From Macrostomum hystrix (taxonomy: Eukaryota > Platyhelminthes > Macrostomidae): a stretch of DNA of 64,000 bases. Within the stretch, counting starts at the first letter, position 1. Every line of letters begins with the position of its first letter. Below the pieces are notes generated by a model. That model was not told the DNA's origin, did no database searches, and was given only the letters and a program-made list of their open reading frames with translations. The position numbers were made by a program, and so were the translations under genes. This document shows, in pieces, positions 34,552 to 48,600 of this stretch. The stretch covers positions 19,720,501-19,784,500 of the forward strand of contig CATNEN010000001.1 in the NCBI GenBank assembly GCA_950097015.1, in the 5' to 3' direction.

Positions 34552-34962
34552 AATAGCTGCGGATAGCTCAGTCAGTAAGGTGTCGGACTCTGGATCAGAT
34601 GGTCCTGGGTTCGACTCCCGACCTAGTCTAGAACTATTCGTGCAGCCTTTGGCAAGCTGCTTTGCCCTGATGTGCACAGTCTACTCAGCTGCAAATGAGT
34701 ACCGACATTTCGTCGGGTACTAATAATTCCGGCTGGCGTGGAATAAAGCAGTTCTGTGCGGCAATTCTGTGGGGTTTGGATGCTGCCGACATGTATCGAA
34801 AAAATAAATTCCATTCCATTGCTGACACGCAGCTCTCAAACGGTGTCCGAGAGAGCCGGGGATTACATTAGGTGTATAGACCCCACCTGATAGTGCGCTT
34901 GACACACGACACCTGCACTGGCCCTTGGGTCTGGTGTCAATTATTATTATTAATAGCTGCGG
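34552..34962 (+). mobile_element. SINE-B (different tRNA-derived family) with 11-bp TSD
   Basis: The element is 34563-34951, between exact copies of AATAGCTGCGG (34552-34562, 34952-34962). The head is tRNA-like: box A TAGCTCAGTCAGTAAGG, box B GGGTTCGACTCCC, and a possible anticodon loop CTCTGGA. The body is unrelated to SINE-A except near the 3' end, where GGGTCTGGTGTCA is followed by (ATT)n. Confidence 0.9.
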
Positions 34963-36681
34963 CTGTGCCACTGTCTGTAAATATGGCCCAACTAAGACTA
35001 TATGTCATTGAGGAACGAAAGAGGTAGTGAAAAGCTTACCGTTTAAAAAGATCAATACAGCCATTTTGCAAATTTTGTTTGGTAAAATGATATATTTTTA
35101 ACTAGAAAAATATTAGTACCTTGTAACGAAGTTTTGCTGCAGCCTTTATAAGAAAGCTTTTATGTACATCCATGTAAGTGTACGTATATCTACGATCAAT
35201 ACGTACATAAGTACTCTTGTTATAAGGTACTAACTAATAAGGTACTTCTAGACATCTAGACTCAGTGTACATCTTCTCGAAGCATGTCCTGCTCATGTTC
35301 TGCTAATTGCGATCCCAACTATGCTGAATCTTACCTTGCCTATGAGATTTTGAGTTCATTTGGTTATCTTTGCCTACCTCAGAGCACATCTTATCACTAT
35401 TCCTTTTTATAGAAATGTTTGTTTATTTGAACTGCCCGACCAACTCACCTGTACACCTTATCAATGGCTTCACTAATGAAAAAATATTCATTATTATAAT
35501 TGCCTAATTGCAGCTGATAGCGGTCGAACTCGATCAATCCAGAGTGTTATTTTTTATTAAAAAGCATAACTTTTTTCCAGTGAAGTCAAGAATCGAACCC
35601 CTGACCTTCAAGTTGTGAGCCAATGCTCTAACCACTTTGCCCTACTTAAAGGATTAAAAATGTCTTGTTGTTTTTAACACCAACTTGAATTCATGAGAAA
35701 TATTTTATCGTAAGCAATGGCAGTCAAATAAAAATTATCAAAGAAACTATATTATATGCTTTACTATTATTATTTTAACTTCTAAATAAATTTGATAGTT
35801 ATAACGCCTTTTTAATGCAGCAGATACTTCTATGAGTAGTATTTGGCACTTTAATCCCAAGTCTAAGCAAAGCAATAAGTTTTCAATGGACTATTTTATC
35901 AACTGTTTTCAATAGTTTAAAAATATTTCCATGTTTTAATCGTCCATTTTTAATAATAGTTTAAGGAACCATTTTAGCCGAGTCAATATTTTCCAACCAA
36001 AATTCCAAATGTCTTCCTATTCTCCAATTTGCTCAATAATTCTGATCCCTCCTTCACACCGTGATCAGCTTTGTTTGTCTCCACAATTTCAACTCTGTCA
36101 CCAACGGGGACACAGTGACGGCGTGTCTCAAGCGGCGGCTGAGTAAGAGAGTACACCCGCTGTCTTATTTCACTTTCTCTCCCAAAATTTTACTTTTAAC
36201 AAAATATGTTCCGCACAAGGGGATCAGGGGAACGGAGTGGAGGGAGGGGAGAAATGAGAGGGAGAGTGCAGAGCTGCTGTTCCACTTCAATTGTCTCTCC
36301 TTGCCTGCCATTGGCCAGAACTTGGTGGCATGGAGAGGACTAACATTGTGTACTGTCCTCCGGCCACCACCCCAAACACACCGCCTCACCTCAGGCTCAC
36401 AGAATGTTTAAGGAACAAACTACCTGGTCGTCGAGACGGAGAGAAGGAGAGAACAATTTTGCAAGCCCAATATTTCACCTGAAGATAGAAGGGCTCCGCC
36501 CGTTCAATTAATCATACAGGGCCAGTTGCGTAACTCCGTTTTAAGATTCTCTTGAATTTAGCATGAAATCTGATAGCCATGCAAATAGATCGACTCCATA
36601 CCTTCTTGAGACCAGCCGCATCTTTATTTAGATTACAGTCTTTATTCTTTTTTTGAAAGAAAATTGGTGAAAATAGTCGAC
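34963..36681. other. intergenic between divergent genes
   Basis: AT-rich spacer between the minus-strand Mab-21 gene and the plus-strand TPR gene; it should hold the TPR promoter and leader. At 35578-35646 the minus strand has a tRNA-like relic (GTGGTTAGAGCATTGG, then GGGGTTCGATTC), but the acceptor arms do not pair (GTAGGGC against ACTTCAC). I do not call a functional tRNA. Nothing else is recognisable. Confidence 0.5.
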
Positions 36682-39600
36682 ATGTTGAAGTGGGCCCGAA
36701 ATCCACCCAGTGCTACTAGCTCGCAGGAGATGGCAGATGATGACAAGCAGCAGCAGCAGCAGCAGGAGCAGGAGCAGGGGCTAGTCCTCGAACCCGTGAC
36801 CTCAGTTGCTAAGCCGGAGCCTGAGCCGGAGGTGCCTGCAAGCTCGAGAATTCCAAAACTGTTCGGCAGTTTGCGACTCCGTCGAAGGCAGGCCAGGAGA
36901 AACTCGGTGTCTGAACTGCCAGCCGGACCATCTGTGGGTGCTGCTGCGGCTGCGGCTTCTGCTACAGATGGGTCGACTTTAAAGCGATGGATCACCGGCT
37001 CGCTGCGACGAATCAGCCGGTTGAGAGACAACGGTGGCAGCGACGGCGGCGACGGCGGCGGAGTGTCACTAAGACGATCAAGAAGTGCGGACAGATGCGG
37101 GCCCAGAGACAGCTGCGAGGTGAGAAACACAAGTTGCACCTGCGACTGATACGCAGTTGATGTACTATAGCCGCAGCTTTTGCGCGACGGTTCTAAATAC
37201 TGCGTACAGCTGTTCAGTCCATGGACAGGGGAGTCTGTTTCATCCATACAGATTCTATTCTATTCTATTATATTCTATTCTATTCTATTCTATTCTATTC
37301 TATTCTATTATATTCTATTATATTCTATTCTATTCTATTCTATTCTATTCTATTCTATTCTATTCTTTTCTATTCTATTCTATTCTATTCTATTATATTC
37401 TATTATATTCTATTCTATTCTATTCTATTCTATTCTATTCTATTCTATTCTTTTCTATTCTTTTCTATTCTATTATATTATATTATATTCTATTATATTC
37501 TATTCTATTCTATTCTATTCTATTCTATTCTATTCTATTCTATTATTTTCCCATTATTATCCTAGTTATCCTAGTTATTTTATATCCTATTATTAACATA
37601 TATTGTCGATTCCATTAAACTATATTTCTTTGTTCTAGCTGTAGTTTCATGTTTTTCCAGTTTTCTGTATTCACCGAATCGTAAGTGTACTCAATATTCA
37701 AGTACACAGCTCAGGAGTACAACACTTAGCCGCACGATGCGTGAATGAGCACCCTTGACCTCGCGTCAACCTGTCAACCTGACCACGCACAGTCTCAACT
37801 TGGAGCACTGCCTTAATTAACTGCCGGTCCTAGTGAATGCTAGGGTTTCCTTTGCCGTTGCTAGAACACGGCTAAGCCACAATGCCAGCATTAGACAGAC
37901 GATCAGAAGCTGCAGTGAAGCAACTGCCTATAATTACTCGAGAGCTAACAGCTAGGGAGAAATTGGAGAGAAGACACGGCAAAGCTTTGTCGAAGTTCGG
38001 CCGAGCTTCGCTTCGTATTTCAGTCTGCATTAATATTTAATTTAGTTCCTTTAAAACAGAACCAAAGCCACCGAAGCCCAGCAAGCGAGGCAGTTTTAGC
38101 AGCTGACAAGCATGCTGGATGAAGCAGAGCATTGCATTTTTGCGCAAATTATGAGCAGCCTGTTTGAACACGAACGGCGCTAAGTGGCTTCAGTTTGCAG
38201 TTTAGCTGCTTGGAGTGCAAGGAATTCAGACACAATTAGTGAGCTTGTGTTTAGCACCTCTGTGTGGAGAGACATAGGCTTAATTAGTGAGGCTTGCTAT
38301 AGGCCGTCTTAGTACTGCGGCACCCTTCCTTTAGTAGCAGTAAAAAACAGTAGAAGACCACGGGTGTTTTAAACACCCACATTTTTCTTATTCCATGCAT
38401 CTCCCAAAATATTGAACCCAATCGCCATTAAAAATGCACAACTGTAGCCAATTTTTTGCGCTAAAGCCGATGAAACAACTTTCAGAATCACTAATTGTCG
38501 CCTTCGTCGAGATATTCAACGATTCTCGTCGTGGTGACTGGTGACAGAAACCACCAGTTTTTTTCTGCTCAAACAATGTCAACATTTAACCATGTCGACT
38601 TGTCACCAAGGTCTTCGACAAGAAACACAAAATCTCGATCATGCTGACGTCGGAGCTTTTCTTTCATTCTTCAACGCCAATTCTTCATTTTCTCTCTCAT
38701 ATCTTCTCTCCTCTCTCTCCTCTCTCTCCTCTCTCCCCTCTCTCTCCTCTCTCCCCTCTTCCCCCTCTCCCATCTCACCCATTTGTCTTATCTCCCATCT
38801 CTCCCCTCTCTCCTCTCTCCCCACTCTCCTCTCTCCCATCTCTCCCCCTCTCTCCTCTCTTCCCTCTCTCCGCTCTCTCCCTTCTCTCCCATCTCTTCTC
38901 TCTCTCTCCTCTCTCTCCTCTTCCCCCTCTCCCATCTCACCCATTTGTCTTATCTCCCATCTCTCCTCTCTCTCCTCTCTCCCCACTCTCCTCTCTCATC
39001 TCTCCCCCTCTCTCCTCTCTCTCCTCTCTCCCCTCTCTCCCATCTCTCCCCTCTCTCTCTCCCCTCTCCCCTCTCTCCCCTCTCTCTCCTCTCTCTCCTC
39101 TCTCTCCTCTCTCCCCTCTTCCCCCTCTCCCATCTCACCCATTTGTCTTCTCTCTCCTCTCTCCCATCTCTCTCCCCTCTCTCCTCTCTCCCCTCTTCCC
39201 CCTCTCCCATCTCACCCATTTGTCTTCTCTCTCCTCTCTCCCATCTCTCTCCCCTCTCTCCTCTCTCTCCTCTCTCTCCTCTCTCCCCACTCTCCTCTCT
39301 CCCATCTCTCCCCCCTCTCTCCTCTCTCCCATCTCTCCCCCTATTTCCTCTCTGCCCTCTCTCTCCTCTTCTCCCACTCTCCCATCTCACCCATTTCTCT
39401 CCTCTCTCCAATTTTCAATTTCTTCCCCTTGTCGCTCCTGCACTATTTCTTCCACCAATCTCCAAAATGTTCTTCTTAAGTTCATCAAAGCAGACCAGAA
39501 CTTCCCTAAATCTCCAAGCGCAGTTTACCCAAGCAGGTTTTGCAAAAGAAATGCACACGTCAACACAGATTAGCACTGATTGGCATTCGCAACACCTGCT

Positions 39601-42600
39601 CAGCACCTCTCAATGAGCTCGGCTAGATAAAAAAAAATGTTGCATTTCAGCCAACAAAAGACTGAATTTCTATTAACTAATTAATAAACGTAGACTGGTT
39701 AAAATGCATTGATTTTTAGAGAAATTATCGGCAGGCTCTGCTTGTTGTAAAACATTTCATCTTCCCAACCTGAGTTCGATTCCGCGGCGAGGCCGCATTT
39801 GTTGTAGTCTTCGCGTTCTGTCGGCAGTTCGCCAACGCGGTAGTGGGGGTTCGGGTACGGACCGCCCAAAGCTTGCCGGGAGTAGAGGGAGGGGAAGCAG
39901 CGACCCTCGAGGCGTCCAGGCACTCCGAGGAGAGACGGGATGGACTTGGAGCGTACCGACACTCGCTAAGCCCTGATTGAAGGTTTTGACTGCGAGCGGG
40001 CAGCCACTCGACAGCCCAAGAGAGAGGTAGATGATGGTCTGGAAGCGTACCGACACTTCTCAGACTCGAGGAAGACTCTGGATGAGAAGGATGATGGTGA
40101 GCTCTCGGCAACCGCAGAGGTCGGGCAGAGGAACAAGATTTGATAATAAATAAATAAATAACGCGTGAATACTTTTCTTACCGAGAGGGGTTGAATGTGG
40201 AACTCATGCAAAATGGTGCTTCCGGCTGTGTATTATGGCTTCTACTTTCTACGTCCAATCGCTTCTGATTTTCAAATTAACTTCAGCAATGCTCTCGCAC
40301 GAGTTCAGGTGGGGGCGGGCTGGCCACGGGCAGCGCGCGCAAATAAATAACCGCGTGGGGTGGGGCGAGGGCATAGGGCTGGGCGGGGTAGGGCTAAGCC
40401 ACGCAGGGCTGGGGGTAGCAAACAGGGCTGGGCTGGGGTCGGCTGCAAGCCGAGAGAGAGAGAGAAGGGGACCGGCTAGCCAATCAGAAGCCTCCTTGGC
40501 GAGAGGCCTGATTGGACTAGCGAGGTCGGCACAGGGGACAGCCAATGGGCGAGCGAAAAACATGACAAAGGAGGGTGGCCTAAGCCGGGGCCGGCCAGAA
40601 CTGGTTTGAGCAGGTGGCCGGGGTGGAAGGGTTAGAGACGCAGGGGTCGGGGCAAGGTCATTGTGAGACGCAGCTCACAACACATTCATTTTGGGCGCAG
40701 CCGCGGAGAGAAGGCTTGGCGGCTTGTCGTGTAATTTATACCCTTGAGGGGACAAACAGTGACATGTACACTGCCTGAAGATGAGAAAGTCGGGGCAGAT
40801 GTACACACCTGTGGGAGTGTGTATACCTACCTCTTCGCTAGCTTCGGGTCCACCATCACAAAAAACTAAATATGAAATGTAGAAATAAATCTAATATTCG
40901 TTGTCGTAACGGACTTCGAGTTTAACGAACTAAACTAAAACTCGTTCATTCGCCAAACAGTCAACAACGACTGCGCCATTGAAGTCAGCGTCAACGTCAG
41001 CCGCTTCGTTGGCTGACTTCGCCGAAACCGCCGCTGTGATCTGCCAGCTGCTGGGAGGCAGCGACTGCAGCGCCGATAGGCAGAGCCTTCGCTTCCTGGT
41101 GGACAGTGCTCTGAGCTCCCCGATAGCAGGTGAGACGCCACTCCCTTCTCAATCCTTCCCGAATCCCTACACAACCCTTCCCGAATCCCTTCGCGATCCT
41201 TCCCGAATCCCTTCACAATACTTCATGAATCCCTTCACAATCCTTCATGAATCCCTTCACAATCCTTCATGAATCCCTTCGCGATCCTTCACGAATCCCT
41301 TCACAATTCTTCCGGAATCCCTTCTCAATACCTCCCGAATCCCTTCGCGATCCTTCACGAATCCCTTCACAATCCTTCATGAATCCCTTCACAATCCTTC
41401 CGGAATCCCTTCTCAATACCTCCCGAATCCCTTCACAATACTTCATGGATTCCTTCACAATCCTTCATGGATTCCTTCACAATACTTCATGGATTCCTTC
41501 ACAATCCTTCATGGATTCCTTCACAATACTTCATGGATTCCTTCACAATCCTTCATGGATTCCTTCACAATACTTCATGGATTCCTTCACAATCCTTCCG
41601 GAATCCCTTCTCAATACCTCCCGAATCCCTTCCCAATCATTCCTGAATCCCTTCACTATACTTCCCGAATCTATTCACAATCCTTCCCGAATCCCTTCAC
41701 AATCCTTCATGGATCCCTTCACAATCCTTCCCGAATCCCTTTACAATCCTTCCCGAATCCCTTCATAATACTTCCCGAATCCCTTCGCGATCCTTCACGA
41801 ATCCCTTCACAATCCTTCCCGAATCCCTTCACAATCATTCCTGAATCCCTTCACAATACTTCCCGAATCTATTCATAATCCTTCCCGAATCCCTTCACAA
41901 TCCTTCCCGAATCCCTGTCCAATACCTCCCGAATCCCTTCACAATCCTTCCCGAATCCCTTTACAATCCTTCCCGAATCCCTTTACAATCCTTCCCGAAT
42001 CCCTTCATAATACTTCCCGAATCCCTTCATAATACCTCCCGAATCCCTTCGCGATCCTTCACGAATCCCTTCACAATCCTTCATGAATCCCTTCACAATC
42101 CTTCCGGAATCCCTTCTCAATACCTCCCGAATCCCTTCACAATCCTTCATGGATTCCTTCACAATACTTCCCGAATCTATTCATAATCCTTCCTGAATCC
42201 CTTCACAATCCTTCCCGAATCCCTGTCCAATACCTCCCGAATCCCTTCACAATCCTCCCCGAATCCCTTTACAATCCTTCCCGAATCCCTTCATAATACT
42301 TCCCAAATCTATTCACAATCCTTCCCGAATCCCTTCACAATCCATCTCCCAATCCCTTCTCAATACCTCCCGAATGCCTGCACAATACTTCACGAATACT
42401 TACTCAATACATACCGAATCCCATCTCAATCTTTCGTTACTTCGCACATGATTCATCTAAAAGTTCTTGATTTTGTAAATCGAGTATATATTTTCCTAAA
42501 CGAATCACCGCGGCCTCCCAAACCCGTCCCAGCTTCATTCGGGCGCACCCTTGAGCAGCTGAATCGGCTGGGTCTCGCCGAGGATCCGTTCGCCCTCACA

Positions 42601-45600
42601 TCTGTCATCGGCCAGGAGCTCCTGGCAGCGGGTCAAGCTCGCCGGGCCACCGTCTGTCTCGAGTGCTCAATCCGGCTAGGCGGTGACGTGCCCGAAGCTC
42701 GGCTGCGCTGCTCTGTGCTGGCTTCGCTGGGCAGGGCGCACTGGCTGCTGGGCGGCTGGGACTCCGCCATCGACTGTATGCGGCAGCACCTCCGACTGGC
42801 CGAGAGCTGCAGTGAGCACTTAAGCACTGCTGAGCACTCATTGGCTGAATTATCAGCCGTGTGTCTGCGTGTTCTGGGTGTCTGTACTGGGTGTCTGTAC
42901 TGGGTGCCTGTACTAGGTGTCTGTACTGGTTGTCTGTCTGTACTGGTTGTCTGTCTGTACTGGGTGTCTGTCTGTACTGGGTGTCTGTACTGGGTGTCTG
43001 TACTGGGTGTCTGTCTGTACTGGGTGTCTGTACTAGGTGTCTGTCTGTACTGGGTGTGTCTGTACTGGGTGTCTGTACTGGGTGTCTGTACTGTGTGTCT
43101 GTACTGGGTGTCTGTACTGGGTGTCTGTCTGTACTGGGTGTCTGTACTGGGTGTCTGTCTGTACTGGGTGTCTGTACTGGGTGTCTGTCTGTACTGGGTG
43201 TGTCTGCACTGGGTGTCTGTACTGGGTGTCTGTACTGGGTGTCTGTACTGGGTGTCTGTCTGTACTGGGTGTCTGTACTGGGTGTCTGTCTGTACTGGGT
43301 GTCTGTACTGGGTGTCTGTCTGTACTGGGTGTGTCTGTACTGGGTGTCTGTCTGTTCTGGATGTCTATACTGGGTGTCTGTACTGGTGTCTGTACTGGGT
43401 GTCTGTACTATGTGTCTGTCTGTACTGGGTGTCTGTCTGTACTGGGTGTCTGTCTGTACTGGGTGTCTGTATCTTCAGTGTGTCTGTCTGTACTGGGTGT
43501 CTGTACTATGTGTCTGTCTGTACTGGGTGTCTGTCTGTACTGGGTGTCTGTCTGTACTGGGTGTCTGTCTGTACTGGGTGTCTGTATCTTCAGTGTGTCT
43601 GTCTCTTCAGTGTGTCTGTCTCTTCAGTGTGTCTGTCTGTTCTGGATGTCTATTCTGGGTATCTGTACTGGGTGTCTGTCTGTTCTGGATGTCTATACTG
43701 GGTGTCTGTCTGTTCTGGATGTCTATACTGGGTGTCTGTACTGGGTGTCTATACTGGGTGTCTGTACTGGTTGTCTGTCTGTACTGGTTGTCTGTCTGTA
43801 CTGGGTGTCTGTACTGGGTGTCTGTCTGTACTGGGTGTGTCTGTACTGGGTGTCTGTCTGTTCTGGATGTCTATACTGGGTGTCTGTACTGGTGTCTGTA
43901 CTGGGTGTCTGTACTATGTGTCTGTCTGTACTGGGTGTCTGTCTGTACTGGGTGTCTGTCTCTTCAGTGTGTCTGTCTCTTCAGTGTGTCTGTCTCTTCA
44001 GTGTGTCTGTCTCTTCAGTGTGTCTGTCTCTTCAGTGTGTCTGTCTGTTCTGGATGTCTATACTGGGTGTCTGTACTGGGTGTCTATACTGGGTGTCTGT
44101 ACTGGGTGTCTGTCTGTTCTGGGTGTCTGCCTGTCCTGGGTGTCTGTCTCTTCTTTGTTTTTGTATTTTCAAGGTGGTATTCCAGCCTAGCTGTCTTCCC
44201 AAAGACACACCCAATCCCTTTGTGTGCATTGGTGCTTTACATTTTCGCTCAATTTTAATCCCGGTTTCAAATGAACTTCCTTGATTCTATGACCAGTTCA
44301 CCCGCATGTCACAGCAGCCTCTTAAACCAGAGAACCTTTAGAGCTAGCCGCGCGTTCACAAGCCCACTGCTGGAACTGGTCATTAAACTACCAACTGCTC
44401 GGAGGCCATAAACTTTGAATGAGCTGTATCGCCCTTCGCAACTGACTAGCTAGCCTTGACAATAGAGCGCGGCTTGAGTGTCATTAACTTTAATCATACT
44501 GTCGTGCAATATGAAGCTTAGTATAATAAAGGTTCTCTCACACGGACTAGGAGAATCTAGAGCCGATATCATTAGAGTTAAAATAGTACGCGTGTACCTG
44601 ACAGTTGGCCGGCTTAATAAACTGCTTATTGACAAAATTCAAAGGACTTAAAAGATTTAGCATTCATAAAATGCTATTTTTGTCTACATTTCCCACTAGC
44701 TTGGTCAGAAAAAATTATAAAAAAATTGATAAAAATGTAATTGTTTTTGTCTGGTGAGAAATTCTCGCCCAGAAACGAGTTAGTGATAATGTGGGGTGTT
44801 TCTGCTGATCCTGAATCATCATTATCAGCTGTCAATCAAACAGAGCACCACGTGCTCAGCGATTGTGAGCTGTTTCTGTTCTGCGGGAGAGCAGGAAATA
44901 TTTTTATTAATTTCTCGACCTTTCTCGATTGTTCCTTCTGGACTGAGATTCGAACTCACGACCTATCTAGACTTGCACAGACTTAGCTGCAGGGGTCAAG
45001 AAAGGACTCAGTGGGAAGGCGAGGTCGAAAATTCCCAAATCCCTGGACAATCAACGAGCGTAAATACACAGAGCACACCCATCCCACCCTCCTCATCGCC
45101 GCAGACGATGCAGCCGAGCAGAGCCGGGCCCTGGGCAACCTGATCGCAGCTCTGTCCGCTTTGGGTCGCAACGCTGACGCTCTTCGTTTCGAGCGCCGCC
45201 GTCTGCGATTGCGCGAACGAGACTCGAACTCCGGACGGCCGGGGTCTGACGGTCAGTCCACTCTGAGCAAACTGTATAAGTCCACTGGCGATGCGGCTGT
45301 ACATAGCGAGAAGGCCCGTCTATTGTCTGGACGTCAGCCTAGTCAATCTCACCGACGTCCGGGACCGAGGGTTCCAACTAGCGACAATCCCGAAGCTTGG
45401 CAGAGGTGCCAAGACTTGCTAGATCAGGGTCGAGCTGCTCTGACTGGTAGAAACTACCGACTAGCCGAGGAGAAACTTCAGAAAGCCATGGCCGACGCTT
45501 CGACGGGAGATTCGCTGACCGAGTCCAGGCTGTGCGCCGCCATGAGCGAATTGTCTATGGCCCAAGGTGTCCTGGACGAGGCCGAGACCTGGCAGCGGCG

Positions 45601-48600
45601 GAGACTGAGGCTGTCAGAAGCTAGCTCAACCGTGGAGGAGCAGGCGGAGTCACTAGCTGCTCTCGAAGTGCTGGGAGAACTGCAGCTGGCGAGATGCACT
45701 GAGTCCACCGAGACCGAGGCTGATGAAGCGGAGAGGCAGTTCAACCGTCAGCTGCAGCTTGTGAACAAGCTCGCTGACTGGGAGTCGACGTCGGCAGCTT
45801 TAGGGAGAATCGGTAGGCGCACAGATGTCTTACATCTCAGACTATGAAAATGACATTTTGACAATGCTGAACTCCTTGAAGCTCAGCATGAAGTTAAATT
45901 GTTATCCCTGATAACCCGAAATATCTTTCCCTGAGGCTTTGATGACACCACACTGAAGCTCTGAAAAAGTCTGTCTTTTTGAACAATCGTTCGCACTACC
46001 AATCTAACAAGCCTGCAAATTCTTCCATGGAAACCAGAGACGTTTTTTTTCAACTTTCAACAATACGCATTATTGGAAATAAAGCTGATGGGCGCATAAC
46101 GACAGCCCAAACCATACTCCTCTTCAGGTCACCTCCTACTAAAAGTCACGTCTTTGCCCCCCCAAAAGTGCGCCGTCCACTTCCCACCCCCTTGCGGATT
46201 TCTAATCACCAAGCATCGCCATTCCGCTACGCTTTCTTCCATGTCTTCTTTTGTCGGTCTCGGTTTCTGGCTAATGGACGCCATGTGTTCCGTGGCCCGG
46301 CGAATCTCCTTCAGATCCCCGGGTTCTCCTAACCACTCATTTAGGAAGCGGTGGACGGCAACACAAAGGAAAAGACGAAATAGAAAATGAATGGGACGCG
46401 AATCGAGGGGCGACAGTAAAAAACACGTCGCCCATCGTTTCCTCCCCTTCGAGTACGGTGGAAAACATCTAGTGTAGAGGTTTCGTTTATCTTCTTCATT
46501 CTTTTCTTTCTGTGCCGCAGTCCGCCAGTTTCTGTTTAATGCGCTTTTCGAAAGCTGGAATGCATCCACTATGATGCTTTCAGACAAAAAAGATAAAATT
46601 CTAGATAGAAAATCTAATAACAATTCTTTCCTAAAATTATCCCGTGAAAGCTCTATTCTGTAGCCGTGTACACTGGAAGACATCTGCGCAATTACAAAAG
46701 ATTCTATATTCTTTCCAAGCATCGAACCATTATCGTAGTTTTAGAAATAACACAAATGGTACTCGTACTAAAACCAAAAAAACTAAATTTTAAACCCAGG
46801 TCGTAGCCATGCCGCCCGAGGCAATTACAAGACAGCGTTTCGTTGGCATGTCGAGCGACTTGCACAGCTGCAAAATTCGCCAGCTGGTGACCGACGTGAT
46901 CGGCAAATGGACGCTTGTCTGATGAACCTAGTCGACGCTTGCCGTCAGCTCAAACGCTGGTCGGAAGCTCTTGGCTACGCGCGACAGCGAGTGCAGCTGA
47001 CGGATCGCGCTGGTCGCATTGACTCGCTGGACCAGTTGGCCGACATTCTTTGGCGCTACGGAAGAAACAGACGCGAACAAGCAGCGTCCGTTACAGTGGC
47101 TTACAAAGAGCTTTTATCGGCTCTGTCTGATAGTGAGCGTTGCTATGGTGACCACGAAGCCAACCAGAGGAAGAGGCGAAGAGCTTTTCGTCGATTAGCG
47201 AGTATTCAACTTCGCTGGGGTCTGGCCAGAGATGCAGAGACAGGCTTCAGAGAGTCGCTCTCAGTCGCTGCGGGTGCAGCAACGGCACTGGAGATTTCAA
47301 AGGCAGAGCGCGGACTCGCCGGGTCACTGCTGCTACAGAATCGATTTCCGGAAGCAGAGTCAGCGATCGCACACAGTCTTTGTGTCTGCAGCGATTCAGA
47401 AACCAACTTGAAGATTTGCTGCGCAAAGGCAAAGTCAAAAGCACTGTCGGGTCACGCAGCGATTCGAGAACGTCTCGGCGATTATCCCGGAGGTCTGCGT
47501 CATAGACAAGCGGCACTAGAAGCGGCTCGACGTGTCCGATCTGCGAAGCTTCTGAGGAGTGCCCTAGGAGACTTGGGCGACGCCAACCTGGCTCTGGGGA
47601 ATTTGGCCTCCTGCCTGCGATGTCATCACGAAGCAGTGGAGATGGCAGAGGCGTCCGATGTGGAAGCGCTTAGTCGCCTGGCCGGAGCTCTTGTATCCTC
47701 CAGAAGATGGTCGGAAGCTGTTGAACAGCTTGAAAGGCTAAAAAAACTGCTTGAATGTGTTCAGGAGAATGACAATGAGAGTCCAGAATGCAATCTAGCT
47801 AATGTGTTGCGTGCCTTAGGCGACTGTTATCACAGGTTGCGGAAACCGAAGCAAGCAATTCGATACTACAGACGCTGCTTAGAGAGCCTGGCTGATGCAG
47901 AGACTAAGCCTCCCACTCCCAAACCTTGGACGGCACCTGAATACTCTGGTATTGAGTTGTTCAAACTATCCGGGAACTCAACAAAATGTTCTTGTCCAAC
48001 ATGTGATAAGCATCGTGCACAAAAACTTTCAGAGCATGAAACAACACCAAACAGTGAGCGCGAAACGGAGTCCAAAATAGAGCAGAAATTGGTTATATCA
48101 GGAAAACAAGAAAACTGGCTTTGTCGAGCTATTATTCTCAACCAGCTGGCAGTGTGTCATCGTCGATGTAGACAAATTCGTGAAGGCCAGCAATGCGCTG
48201 AGAAGTGTCTCGCTTTGGCGACAAATCTCAGGACGAGCGATGCTGCACCGATCGTCACTGACGCTATCATAGCAGACACCTACGAAACGATGGGTCGCTT
48301 ATTACTGCTCAAGCTGCAGCTGACGAAATCAACGATTGAGATCGACGGCGACGTAATTCAGAGAGCCGGAGACTGTTTCGCCGCCCAGCTGACTGCCGCG
48401 CGTCGAGTCGGATGCCGAGCGCGTGAAGCATCGGCTGCGCACTGGTTGGGCCGAGCGCGACAACTTGCCGGCCGCAGGGCCGAAGCGGCCGCTTGGCATC
48501 GGGCAGCGCTGGCAACCGCCCCGTCGCAGTATGGACGAGAACGAGCTCTCGCGGCACTTGCTGCGAATCTACGCGAAGCTGGAGACGCTGCGACCGTCTT

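Noticed and set aside
35578-35646. Functional tRNA gene on the minus strand
   Set aside because: Box A and box B are recognisable but the acceptor stem does not pair and the anticodon arm is poor; treated as a relic.
36642-37247. 201-residue minus-strand frame over TPR exon 1
   Set aside because: It is the complement of a GC-rich exon with CAG runs. The plus frame has an ATG, a strong donor and phase agreement with the next exon.
42448-44284. Cys/Val/Tyr-rich proteins of 415-580 residues in three overlapping plus-strand frames
   Set aside because: Only 42533-42811 is a real exon. Everything beyond the GTGAGC donor is read-through of a 13/17-bp minisatellite, open in all three plus frames.
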